A DNA stretch of 64,000 nucleotides from Candidatus Opimibacter iunctus (GTDB taxonomy: Bacteria; Bacteroidota; Bacteroidia; Chitinophagales; Saprospiraceae): the NCBI GenBank assembly GCA_016716665.1, contig JADJVH010000011.1:186001-250000 (forward strand), given 5' to 3'. Under the pieces are notes generated by a model. It saw nothing but the letters and a program-made list of their open reading frames with translations, did no database searches and was not told the DNA's origin. This document shows positions 11,683 to 20,880 of this stretch, in pieces (the stretch's first letter is position 1; each line of letters starts with the position of its first letter). A program made the translations under genes and the position numbers.

Positions 11683-12705
11683 GCCGTTATTGGCGCCACA
11701 GGCCTCGTTGGTCAGATCATGCTCAAGGTGCTCGAAGAAAGAGCCTTTCCGGTCACCACCTTGCTGCCCGTGGCATCTGCCCAATCCGTTGGGAAGAAAA
11801 TCTTGTTCAATGGCCGGGAATATCCGGTCGTTTCTATGGAGCAGGCTGTAGAAGCTTGTCCCGATATTGCCTTGTTTTCCGCTGGCGCCTCTGTCTCCAG
11901 GGAATGGGCCCCTAAGTTTGCCGAAACAGGCTGCACGGTCATCGACAATTCCTCCGCATGGCGGATGACTGAGGGCATACCCCTCGTAGTACCCGAAGTA
12001 AATGGACATGTCATCACCCGGGAGGATAAGATCATCGCCAATCCCAATTGCAGTACCATCCAGATGGTAGTGGCACTCAATCCATTACATCAGCGCTATG
12101 GGATCAACCGTATCATCGTCTCCACATACCAGGCAGTCACCGGGACCGGGATGAAGGCCGTAAAGCAATACCAGGAGGAAGCCAAAGGCCAGACCCCGGA
12201 AGCTATGGTCTATCCCCATCCGATCTTTGCCAATTGCCTACCGCATTGTGATGTGTTCCTTGACAATGATTACACCAAGGAAGAAATGAAACTGGTCCAT
12301 GAGACACGCAAGATCATGGGCGTCCCGGATATGCCGGTGACCGCAACGGCCGTGAGGGTGCCTGTCCTGGGTGGGCACAGCGAATCTGTCAATATTGAAC
12401 TGGACTCTGATGCAGAGATCGGTGAGATCAGGCGTATCCTGGCTGGTGCTCCCGGTGTCAAGCTGTATGATGATCCTAAAAACAACCAGTACCCTATGCC
12501 TGTACTTGCAGAAGGAAGGGATGCCGTATGGGTAGGCAGGATAAGAAAAGATGAATCAAGGGACCGTTGCTGGAACCTTTTTATAGTCGCAGACAATTTA
12601 AGGAAAGGGGCTGCCACCAACGCGGTCCAGATCGCAGAGTATCTCATCGAAAAAAATATAGTGAAGGGCGAAAAGCTGGATTACATTGCCCTGGCAACAC
12701 AATAA
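11683..12705 (+). CDS. asd: Aspartate-semialdehyde dehydrogenase
   Basis: It converts aspartyl-4-phosphate and NADPH to aspartate semialdehyde, the branch point to lysine/diaminopimelate, threonine and methionine. The start at 11683 gives 340 residues and places the NADP-binding GATGLVG directly after MKVAVI. An in-frame ATG at 11650 would add 11 residues but lies on the promoter. SAGASVSREW and VIDNSSAWRM are family motifs. The catalytic cysteine is in NPNCSTIQM (about residue 123), and RVPVLGGHSESVNIEL is the substrate-binding region. The frame is intact and the length is normal. It is the first gene after a promoter and is followed by the LEA-like gene after 122 bp with no terminator in between. 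Confidence 0.95.
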   Translation, partial: AVIGATGLVGQIMLKVLEERAFPVTTLLPVASAQSVGKKILFNGREYPVVSMEQAVEACPDIALFSAGASVSREWAPKFAETGCTVIDNSSAWRMTEGIPLVVPEVNGHVITREDKIIANPNCSTIQMVVALNPLHQRYGINRIIVSTYQAVTGTGMKAVKQYQEEAKGQTPEAMVYPHPIFANCLPHCDVFLDNDYTKEEMKLVHETRKIMGVPDMPVTATAVRVPVLGGHSESVNIELDSDAEIGEIRRILAGAPGVKLYDDPKNNQYPMPVLAEGRDAVWVGRIRKDESRDRCWNLFIVADNLRKGAATNAVQIAEYLIEKNIVKGEKLDYIALATQ

Positions 12706-12827
12706 ACCTAAGCGTTACACCATTGAACAATAGATAGTGCACGAAACCAATAAAGTACCGGACAGCATTTAAGAACCTGTCCAAATATGAATAGACGATA
12801 CATACTGTACCAACAAAAACTAACGTA

Positions 12828-14567
12828 ATGAAGACGAGAATCGTAGTGTGGGGAAGCAATGAGAAGGACCAGAAAGTCCTTATTGCTATCGGCCTGAGGG
12901 CTGCGGACAATGTGGTGGACATCTACACCTTTCCTTTTGAGACCACGACAGAGGAGTTTTATAACCTGATGCTCAACGAATGGAGAGAATCGCATGAAGT
13001 GCCGTTCCCGGAGGGGTTCCAGCACATCATCAGGCCACTTACGGCCGCTGATGCTATCCTTCCACCTGAATTGAAAGTAGATAGGTCGGATATCCTGCAG
13101 CGGGCGCAGACCGAATGGCATTTTGTCGTATTGTCCAACAAGCTTTACCAGGCTTTCCTGAGCGAGCTCCATGACATCCGCGACAAACTCAAGGGCGCTG
13201 ACAACTACAAGAACCCGCTCTGGGAGGAAATGAAGGAGACCTGGGAGAAAATCCAGAAGAACATCTTCGACAAGACCCTCATGCGCGAGCACGGCCAGCA
13301 GTTACGGGAGATGACCAATGATATATTTACCCAGCTCAAGGATATGCGCAAAAACCTCGATACGGAGGTGGATCGAGTATCCCGTGAGTTTGCAGATAAA
13401 TTCAATACCAGGCTCGACGAGATCGAGGAGAAGATCAAGAGCGGGCTCGGACTCCAACCACTCTTCAATGACCTCAAGCGTATGCAGGGGGAGTTTAAGG
13501 ATGCCGATTTGTCAAGAGGAGACAGAGCCAAGATCTGGAAGCGGATTGACAACGCCTTCAAGGCTGTCAAGGAGAAGAAATTCGGAGAAAAGAGCACGAG
13601 AGATACATCTACGCTCGACCGGCTCACCAGGCGTTATGAAGGCTTGATGTCTGCCATTGACAAGATGGAGAAATCCATTCGCCGCGATGACAAGGACAAG
13701 CATTTCCAGGATGACCGGATAGAGCATGCGGAGGGCCAGCTCGAAGCACAGATCAGGATGGCCAAGCTCAAGATGATCGATGAGCGTGTCAATTCAAAGA
13801 ATGAGAAGCTCGCAGAGATGCTCAAGACCAAGAGCGAACTCGATGAGCGCATCAACCGCGAAAAGAAATTCCTCGAAGAGCAAAAGAAGCAACAGGCCCT
13901 CAAGGAGGAGCTGAAGGAGGCCAAGGAAAATGTCAAGCAGAAAATAGCAGAGACGATTCATGCCCAGGCTGACCAGCTTGATGCAGAGGCACTCGGTAAG
14001 GCAGCAGAAGCGATTGCCGAAGAGAAAGCGCGCAAGGGGAAAGGCAAGCCTAAAGAATCTTTATTCAGCGCGATCACCGATACCATCGGAGACTCACTGA
14101 CTGATCTCGGCGATAGTATTGGAGCAGTAGCCACTGTCCTGGGAGATAAGATCGAAGAGACCTTTAAAGACATCAAGGAGGAAGCAAAGGAGCAAGCGGA
14201 TAAAGCTGAGGACCTCTTTGATAATGTAAAAAAGGAGACCGGCGAGAAAGTGGCTGATGCAAAGGAAGGCGCCGGACACATCATCGATGATCTTAAGGAG
14301 AAGGCCCAGCACTTTGCCGAGGGCGCTAAGGAAAAAGCGGAGAAGGTCGGTGATTCAGCCGAAGAACTAAGCGACGAAGCCAAGGCAAAATTGGCGGAGC
14401 TCAAGGAAGAGGCTAAAGAAAAGTTTGATGATCTGAAAGAGGCCGCAGAGCACCTCAGTGACGATGTCAAGGACAAGGTGGCCGATATGGCCCATGGCCT
14501 GAAGGAGAAGTTTAAGGACATCGCCGACTCCTTCAAGGAGGAGAAGGACGATGAAAAGGAAGCATAA
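12828..14567 (+). CDS. Highly charged coiled-coil protein with a LEA-like C-terminal third
   Basis: The protein has 579 residues and no signal peptide. Residues 1-120 form a globular domain starting MKTRIVVWGSNEKDQ that I do not recognise. Residues 120-390 are long Lys/Glu/Arg-rich coiled coils. Residues 410-579 are Ala/Lys/Glu/Asp-rich amphipathic repeats (KEKAEKVGDSAEEL, LKEEAKEKFDDLKEAAEHL) with roughly 11-residue periodicity, like group 3 LEA or YtxH-type proteins. Such segments are known to fold on drying or on membranes. A role in stress protection or as a structural cytoplasmic filament is an inference. It ends at a strong terminator at 14573. Confidence 0.8.
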   Translation: MKTRIVVWGSNEKDQKVLIAIGLRAADNVVDIYTFPFETTTEEFYNLMLNEWRESHEVPFPEGFQHIIRPLTAADAILPPELKVDRSDILQRAQTEWHFVVLSNKLYQAFLSELHDIRDKLKGADNYKNPLWEEMKETWEKIQKNIFDKTLMREHGQQLREMTNDIFTQLKDMRKNLDTEVDRVSREFADKFNTRLDEIEEKIKSGLGLQPLFNDLKRMQGEFKDADLSRGDRAKIWKRIDNAFKAVKEKKFGEKSTRDTSTLDRLTRRYEGLMSAIDKMEKSIRRDDKDKHFQDDRIEHAEGQLEAQIRMAKLKMIDERVNSKNEKLAEMLKTKSELDERINREKKFLEEQKKQQALKEELKEAKENVKQKIAETIHAQADQLDAEALGKAAEAIAEEKARKGKGKPKESLFSAITDTIGDSLTDLGDSIGAVATVLGDKIEETFKDIKEEAKEQADKAEDLFDNVKKETGEKVADAKEGAGHIIDDLKEKAQHFAEGAKEKAEKVGDSAEELSDEAKAKLAELKEEAKEKFDDLKEAAEHLSDDVKDKVADMAHGLKEKFKDIADSFKEEKDDEKEA

Positions 14568-14572
14568 ATAAA

Positions 14573-14627
14573 GGGACACAAAAAAAGTAGGGGCTCAAGA
14601 TTTTGAGCCCCTACTTTTTTGTGTCCC
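14573..14627. terminator. Bidirectional intrinsic terminator
   Basis: A near-perfect inverted repeat of about 25 bp per arm has its left arm at 14573-14598 and its right arm at 14602-14627. It has a GC-rich core (GTAGGGGCTC) flanked by A and T runs, with a single bulged A. It lies between the ends of the convergent LEA-like and M36 genes and can serve both. Confidence 0.88.
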
Positions 14628-14640
14628 CTGCTTTTTTTTA

Positions 14641-17600
14641 TTACTCTTTAACAAACTTCTCACTCCTCATCCCCGCAGCAGTTTTCACCTGCAGTACGTA
14701 CAAGCCTGAAGGATAATGCGAGATATCCAGGGTCTTCTGGTTGACACCTGATGCAAGGCTCCATGCGGATGAGGCAAGCAAATGCCCGGTGAGGTTGTAG
14801 ATATGCACCACGGCCTGATCGGCCTTGTCAGCCGACATCACTACCTGGATGAGATCATCCGCAGGATTGGGCATGATGGCAAATGCAGCCGCAGACGGAT
14901 CATCATCTGTCGCAATAGTAATCTCTGAATCTACGATTGTGCCGCGAGAAGGTGCAGCAGCACAAACCGGACCGGTCTGGTCACTCGTAACACATGCCTC
15001 CGAATTGTACAATACAGCATCCATCAATTCCACATCATCGATATACCATCCATCAGATGCTGTATTGGCATCCGTTCCAAAGCGGTAACGGATCTTGACT
15101 TTTTGGCCGATATAATCACGCAGGTCAATGTATACAGCGTCCATTTGATTGGTCAGTGAATTGCGTCCGGAGTATGCACCCAGATTAGGAATCGCAAAGG
15201 TTCCATATTGTAGCTTCCTGGGGTAGCTGCCACGGAATATCTCACTGTTCAGTATTTTCCATGCAGGGTTTGCATCTGTGGATATTTCAAGGAAGCCCCA
15301 TCAACACCAGTCTCGGTATTGTAATATGTATAAAACCTATATACCGGATAGCTACCCGTTACGTTGTATGGTTGAAAGTTTTCCAGGAAGTGCTGCGATT
15401 CCACTGGGACATCGCCCACACGCCAGGCTGCTGTGCCACTGCGGAACAGGGTGTCTTGCTGCGTCCAGAGATTGACAGATGTTCCGGATGGATCAAAAGT
15501 CACATCCCAGCGCTCATCTGCGATACCTTCGATATCATCATAATACAGGCGCACAGAATTTTTAGATTGGTCCGTTTTCAGCAGATAGGTGATGATCAGT
15601 TCCTGATCGGGGTCCAGCGAATTGATAGACCACACCAGGGTGTTTCCATTAATTGGTTCGATGTTGCCTGATCCCGGCAGGTATGTACATCCATTTGGCA
15701 CAGGATCTTCAATCAACACATTGGTGAGCTGGAAATCCTTGTAGTTATTGATCTTGAGGGTCACCTGGATATTATCTCCGGCCACTACTTCAGGAGTCAT
15801 GGCCTTGGTAAAAGTCACTGCGTCAAGACATGCGGTCGGCACTTCAAAACCTTCCTTGCCATCAGACCTGGAATCAGGATCACCACCTTCGGCATTGACC
15901 CCCAGTCCTCTGCGTGCAAATGCATTCCAGATCACGCATTGATTGGCGCCCCCATTGTTGATCATATCTGCTTCAAGGATGGCATCACGTGCCTCGATAA
16001 AGCCAGGATTGCAAGGCTGCAGTTTCAGTCCATCCATGACCAGTTGGATAGCGATATTATTTCCACCGGTGCCGTGATAGAGATCAGGATCCCAACCATG
16101 CGCATCAGTCAATGCCCAATACATATCCCACAGCATAGCACACCATACCGACCCTACACCATGAGGCACAGCTTCGAGCAGGATATTATCATAGGTATGT
16201 GGATTGATGGTCATATCGGTTGAATATGGATAGGTGCGTATCCCTCTTCCGTTAGTTGGTTCCTTATTCGCATAAGTGCCGATACCTCTACGCTTTGCTC
16301 CATTATCACCTGGCTGTACCGTAGTGACCAAGGCAAAGAAATCACTCCAGCCTTCACCGAGGCCATATGATTCTTCAGCTAATCCTATGATTCCATTCGG
16401 GCCGAGGCAACCACTGTTGTCTGGCCCACCGGTGAGGCGGGTGGATATGCCATGGCCATATTCATGCGCTATGACACTATTGTCAAGACACCCGTCACGT
16501 AAAGCAGGTCCGCCTGTGCCAGGTGATACCAGCGAGACGACAAGCCCATTGTCAATGGCCGTCCTGAGCCGGGCAGCTTCAACACTACTGATAAATACAG
16601 AAGGGATGGTGACTTCAGTAGCATTTTCACCAGGCCCCATAGGTATAGTAGCATCTTCGAAGTTGCAGATGATGGCACCGATAGCACCTGCTTCCTGTGC
16701 ATTGAAAACCTTTAAGCTAAAGTCACAGATACCCCTGTCGATCAGGGCAATTTTTCCCGCAAGTTCAGGTTGATCGGTCACAGGTGCACAACCTTTTGTC
16801 GGATCGAAACTACCATCATTGATCTCCACGACCTGACCGGTTATAGGTTCGGTAGTGATGTCAGGTCCGAATTGCGGGAGGCCGGTCACTATTTTTCCAG
16901 AGAGATCTGCCGGTTCAATCACATCCAGGAATTTACTCCCGTTGTCGCGGTCCCAGGTATACATGACCATACGGCCTGTAAATCCATCACGTGGTGTACT
17001 GAAAAAAGAATTATTGACGCAACCGGTGGTATCGCCTGTTTCATTTCCGCATTGCACATGATTGTTGTCGCCAAACTGTGCCTGGGCTTCTACATAGTCG
17101 CCACTTTTTCCTGTACCTGTGTAATTGTATTCCTGGAAATTTCCGGCCACTTCATCAAAACCATACTGATATGAAAAATCATGCATGATATTGTTCCAGT
17201 AAAAGAGATTGGTCACCGCTACATTCTGGTTGACGATCGGTTCTGCATTATCATTATAAGGAAAATCAAAAATCAGATTATTACCACCGTCCACATTTAG
17301 GTCAGGAAAATAATCCCAGTTGCGGTCCAGGAATGCATGCACATTGTTGCCACGTGTATCCGTATGATCAGCTCCTGTGACGCCATCACTGTCATGCCAT
17401 CCCAGTGGTGAGGCATTAGGATCATCTATGCCGGTCAGCAACTGGAAATTTCCATGGTTAGGACTTTCCACAGTCACTGGGAGTACACGGTATTGCCCAA
17501 ATGCACCGGTTGTTGAAGTGACTGCAGGGGTGGGGGCAGGAATATCGTTGTCGCAAGAATCATGATCATCACTATGGGACAAATACCCATGATCAAAATT

Positions 17601-18230
17601 GCATCTCAGCGTCAGTGCATCGTTCGCTATGACCTCTCCATTCACCGCATCTACATACGACTGATAGAGTGTATTATGACTTGGCGATTCAATGTTCATG
17701 GTGTATACCAGCCTGTATTCACCGGCAGGCATTTGCAGGTATCCCAATGACACAGGAATGTCCTGGAGGCTGATATTGCCTTTGTCAAAAACCTGGAGGC
17801 CATTGTCCTTTATGGCTTTTAAAGAAGGAATAGATCGTGTATCCTGTCCGAGTGACCTGGCAGCAATGGTGATCGCCTCACCAGCCGGAACTTTCGCCTG
17901 TTTGTGTGTTACGGGAAACTTGTCCAGCATTTTCAGGTTATGGCTGACACTGGAGACTATTCCGTTTTTCTGGATTGCAATATTGATTCCTGATCCCAGG
18001 ATATCGACATCCCGATAAGTCTGTACAAAGTATACATGCGCTACCTGGTTGTGTTCGGTCTGGTATAGGGATTTGATCCTTAAGTCTCCTATAGATGTCC
18101 GGGTGATCCCGTATTTGGCTTCAATATGCTGGTAGGCTTTTTGAAGTAGATCAGCAGACTGGCCATAGGATGAGGAAATAAAAAGCACAGACAGCAGGAG
18201 TACTGTCTTCAACAGCAGAAGTTTTTTCAT
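14641..18230 (-). CDS. Secreted M36 (fungalysin-type) zinc metalloprotease with T9SS sorting domain, one frameshift
   Basis: ATG at 18230 starts a signal peptide (MKKLLLLKTVLLLSVLFISS). An FTP-type propeptide follows (about residues 25-190), then the M36 catalytic domain with HEYGH at about residues 589-593 and the downstream GEGWSDFF glutamate motif. A protease-associated (PA) insert (GKIALIDRGICDF, IPSVFISS) lies between. After the catalytic domain come a DUF11-like segment, a carbohydrate-binding or jelly-roll region (WYIDDVELMD) and a type A T9SS domain (AIMPNPADD ... SGLYVLQV). The frame breaks at about 15290, where one G appears lost from TTGGAA. Restoring it gives about 1196 residues. 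It is probably an extracellular protease used to digest proteins. Confidence 0.9.
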
Positions 18231-18323
18231 AGTCAGATGATAAGAAATTGCAGGATTAAAAGTAAACATTCCCACATACTCTTTTGGTTCCCGGCCGTTT
18301 TCTTCTCTATCTTGGCAGTCTAT

Positions 18324-19055
18324 ATGACAAAAAAAGGTAATTGGGTCATCATCGGCAGGCATACCGTGCTCGAAGCACTGGATGATGGACAAACCATTGA
18401 TAAAGTGATGCTTGACAGGCTGGCTAGTTTCCCTGATGTCGTCGAAAAATGCAAGATTCATGAGGTGCCCATCCAGAAGGTACCCCGCGAAAAACTCGAT
18501 AAATACGGCACCAATCACCAGGGGGTCGCCGCTTTCAGGTCACAGGTGGAATATACCTCACTGGAAGATCTCGTTCCACATCTCTTCGAAACCGGTGCTG
18601 TGCCCGTGCTCATGATCCTCGATCGCGTCACTGATGTCGGCAATTTCGGATCCATCAGCCGCTCTGCAGAAGTACTCGGTGCGGATGGCCTCATCTTCCC
18701 GGTCAGGGAATCAGCGCAGATCAATGCAGATGCTGTCAAGCGCTCTTCAGGTGCTTTGCTGCGTATTCCGCTCTGCCGTGTCAGGGATCTGGTGACTGCA
18801 GCTCGCTTCCTAAAGGACAGTGGCTTTACAGTCATCGCTGCTGATGAAAAGGGCAGGACCCCACTAGGCGAGGTTGATCTCAGGCAGCCCGTAGCTATCA
18901 TCATGGGCTCAGAAGGGGAGGGCGTCGCGCCTGAATTACTCCGCCTGGTTGATCACATCATCTTTATCCCACAGGCAGGCCAGCTTGACTCGCTTAATGT
19001 TTCTGTTGCGGCAGGGATTATTCTCTATGAGACCCAGCGTCAAAGGGAAGCGTAG
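18324..19055 (+). CDS. rlmB: SpoU-family 23S rRNA (guanosine-2'-O-)methyltransferase RlmB
   Basis: This SPOUT methyltransferase transfers a methyl group from SAM to the 2'-O of a guanosine in 23S rRNA. With the start at 18324 (MTKKGNWVIIGRHTVLEAL) the protein has 243 residues. It has the N-terminal SpoU substrate-binding domain and the three motifs of the knotted domain: DRVTDVGNFGSISRSAE, IMGSEGEGV and IPQAGQLDSLNVSVA. An upstream in-frame ATG at 18237 would add a hydrophobic stretch that does not fit this cytoplasmic enzyme. It is divergent from the M36 protease across 93 bp. Its stop is followed at once by repeat DNA. Confidence 0.92.
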   Translation: MTKKGNWVIIGRHTVLEALDDGQTIDKVMLDRLASFPDVVEKCKIHEVPIQKVPREKLDKYGTNHQGVAAFRSQVEYTSLEDLVPHLFETGAVPVLMILDRVTDVGNFGSISRSAEVLGADGLIFPVRESAQINADAVKRSSGALLRIPLCRVRDLVTAARFLKDSGFTVIAADEKGRTPLGEVDLRQPVAIIMGSEGEGVAPELLRLVDHIIFIPQAGQLDSLNVSVAAGIILYETQRQREA

Positions 19056-19200
19056 AGCATAGAGCATAGGGCATAGGGCATAGGGCTGCATAGGGCAAGG
19101 AGCAAAGAGAAAAATTGATTTCTCCGTGTCCTCCGTGCAGTTTCTCCGTGCACTCCGTGCGAAACCTTTGTTGCACTGCGACGTGCGAAACCTTTGTCAA
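19054..19200 (+). repeat. Word-like simple repeats after rlmB (GCATAGG and CTCCGTG families)
   Basis: Immediately after the rlmB stop there are about six copies of a GCATAGG/GCATAGA word (19054-19090), then GGAGCAAAG. From 19122 there are four copies of CTCCGTG with variable fill, ending in GCACTGCGACGTGCGAAAC at 19173-19191. The CTCCGTG block followed by the GCAC-CGACGTGCG end recurs at 53199-53335. I see no coding potential. Confidence 0.8.
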
Positions 19201-19240
19201 TTCAGCACTCCTTTATGTCAATGCTTCATCGAGGCTTTGG

Positions 19241-19577
19241 GTCGGTAGCAAAGAGAGATGTTTATCATACTTGCCCCATCGGGGCTAAAGGTGGGTAGCA
19301 TGGAGAAATGTATTTAATTCTTGCCCCATCGGGGCAATAGGTCGGTAGCAAAGAGTAATATTTATCATTCGTGCCCTGTAGGGGCACAACTCGATTGCCT
19401 CCAAATCTTTGTCTATTGTAAATGCATCGATCATTCTAAGCACAGTCTACGAAGTAACCTGTTATGCCCCTTCGACTACCTTTCGCGCTACCTTGTCCGC
19501 CCGCTCAGGGCAGCGCCGACGGGGCATGAGGTGTTTTTACCCATTCATTGCTACCGACCTTTAGCCCCTACGGGGCA
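19241..19577. repeat. 50-bp tandem REP-like palindromic repeat with an inverted copy
   Basis: Three adjacent units start at GTCGGTAGCA or GTGGGTAGCA at 19241, 19291 and 19341, exactly 50 bp apart. Each ends in a GC-rich palindrome of the type TTGCCCCATCGGGGC. An inverted copy lies at about 19521-19577 (TTGCTACCGACC, then AGCCCCTACGGGGC), so the block is framed by opposite orientations. The sequence between, 19391-19520, has no supported gene. It resembles repetitive extragenic palindromes. There are no spacers, so it is not CRISPR. Confidence 0.82.
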
Positions 19578-19599
19578 GTATTGATTCATATTTTCAGTC

Positions 19600-19686
19600 C
19601 CTTGCCCCTTGCTCCCTTGCTCCCTTGCCCCTTGCTCCCTTGCTCCTTGCTCCCTGCCCCTTGCTCCTTGCTCCCTGCCCCTTGCT
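19600..19686. repeat. Low-complexity CTTGCTCC/CTTGCCC array
   Basis: About eleven imperfect copies of a 7-8 bp word (CTTGCCC, CTTGCTCC) run in tandem just upstream of the GumN-family gene. The complementary word GGAGCAAGG appears after other genes in the window, for example near 35690-35715. Confidence 0.85.
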
Positions 19687-19711
19687 AAAACTTTTACACA
19701 GATAATCTCGT

Positions 19712-19719
19712 TACTTTTG
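19712..19719 (+). promoter_or_regulatory. Probable -7 element for the GumN-family gene
   Basis: TACTTTTG fits TAnnTTTG and lies 23 bases before the ATG at 19743. The -33 region (TTTT at 19692-19695) is only a partial match. Confidence 0.4.
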
Positions 19720-19742
19720 CATCCATTCTTATTTAAAGCACT

Positions 19743-20711
19743 ATGATGATTCATCAGTTTAAAAGCAGGGCAGGAAGATCTCTTTCCTTTTTCTCTTTCG
19801 CCCTCATTGCCTCCCTCTTTCTTTTCTCCTGCAAAGGCCCCAAGGCCGCTGTGTCAAACTCCGATACGCTTCCAAATGCACTCCTCTGGAAAATAGAACG
19901 CAAAGACCTTCCCGCCCCTTCTTACCTGTTTGGCACGATACACATGATCCCCCAGGAGGATTACTTCCTTCCCGAGGGACTGGACAAGGCCTTTGATGAG
20001 ACACGGAAAGTAGTCTTCGAAATCGACCTGGATGATATGTCCGACATGGGCTCGATGATGGGCATGATGTCTGGCCTGATGATGAAGGAAGGCAAGTCCC
20101 TCAAGAAGCTCTTAACACCTGGAGAGTACCAGGAAGTTGCTGATTACTTTGAAGCCATGGGTATGCCGATGTTCCTCCTCGACAATGTCAAGCCAATGTT
20201 CCTCTCGATGCTCGCAGAGATCAATCTGGATCCGGATGCAGCACAGTCTGAAGAGATCATTTCCTATGAAATGGAACTCTATGATAAAGCCAACGAAGAA
20301 CACAAGGATGTTGGAGGTCTTGAGACCATGGCATATCAGATGTCTTTATTTGACAAGATCCCTTATGAGGACCAGGCACAGATGCTGCTTGATGCAGTGA
20401 GGGGGACAAATCTCGACAGCGATAGTTTTGACCAGACAGTAGAGTTGTATAAAGTCCAGAATATCGAAGCGATGGTGGCGATGGTCTCCACAGAGGAAAG
20501 TATTGGAGATTTTGAAGACGTACTGCTCAACAATCGCAATCACAACTGGATCCCAATCATGGGCAAGAAGATGGCCAATGGCCCAGTCTTCTTTGCCGTA
20601 GGCGCCGGCCACCTCGGCGGACAGGAAGGCGTCATCCGCTTGTTGAAGAAGGAAGGGTATTCAGTTACACCAGTGTCCACCTACAGATCTGTCACACCTA
20701 AAAAAGTGTGA
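19743..20711 (+). CDS. TraB/GumN family lipoprotein
   Basis: The protein has 322 residues. A signal with a lipobox-like end (ASLFLFSCKG) suggests lipid attachment at the cysteine. The mature part has the TraB/GumN features: YLFGTIHMIP near the start, a conserved acidic E-I-D-L stretch, and a C-terminal FFAVGAGHLGG motif. This fold is related to the erythromycin-esterase/Tiki superfamily of putative metal-dependent hydrolases. The substrate is unknown. It is a single gene with a plausible own promoter, flanked by repeat DNA upstream and by the convergent uvrA downstream. Confidence 0.85.
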   Translation: MMIHQFKSRAGRSLSFFSFALIASLFLFSCKGPKAAVSNSDTLPNALLWKIERKDLPAPSYLFGTIHMIPQEDYFLPEGLDKAFDETRKVVFEIDLDDMSDMGSMMGMMSGLMMKEGKSLKKLLTPGEYQEVADYFEAMGMPMFLLDNVKPMFLSMLAEINLDPDAAQSEEIISYEMELYDKANEEHKDVGGLETMAYQMSLFDKIPYEDQAQMLLDAVRGTNLDSDSFDQTVELYKVQNIEAMVAMVSTEESIGDFEDVLLNNRNHNWIPIMGKKMANGPVFFAVGAGHLGGQEGVIRLLKKEGYSVTPVSTYRSVTPKKV

Positions 20712-20840
20712 CCCTAACTGTTAGATCGCAGATGTTGCAAGTTTTAATTTTTCCAGGATTTGTCAGGTAGGATTCCAGGTAGCAGGATCAAAATTTGCGT
20801 GAATCATTTCAAAATGTATCTGCGCAATCTGCCCTTATAC

Positions 20841-20880
20841 TCACTTTTCACCCTTCACTTTTTATTTTTCATTTTAGTTT
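20841..20880 (-). repeat. A-rich word repeat directly after the uvrA stop
   Basis: On the uvrA coding strand the stop is followed by imperfect copies of GTGAAAA/ATGAAAAAT words. The same family recurs after or beside other genes at 54751-54784, 57375-57404, 57523-57550, 58023-58075, 58527-58560 and 63410-63445. The rest of the gap 20712-20840 holds nothing I recognise. Confidence 0.6.

Noticed and set aside
13958..14581. 207-codon Ser/Ala-rich frame opposite the LEA-like gene
   Set aside because: Antisense of Lys/Glu/Asp codons gives Ser/Leu/Phe-rich frames; the plus-strand gene explains the region.
19241..19390. Possible CRISPR array
   Set aside because: Units are directly adjacent with no variable spacers, and no cas genes are present.
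19321..19584. 87-codon frame in the repeat region
   Set aside because: It consists of the REP-like units and their inverted copy.
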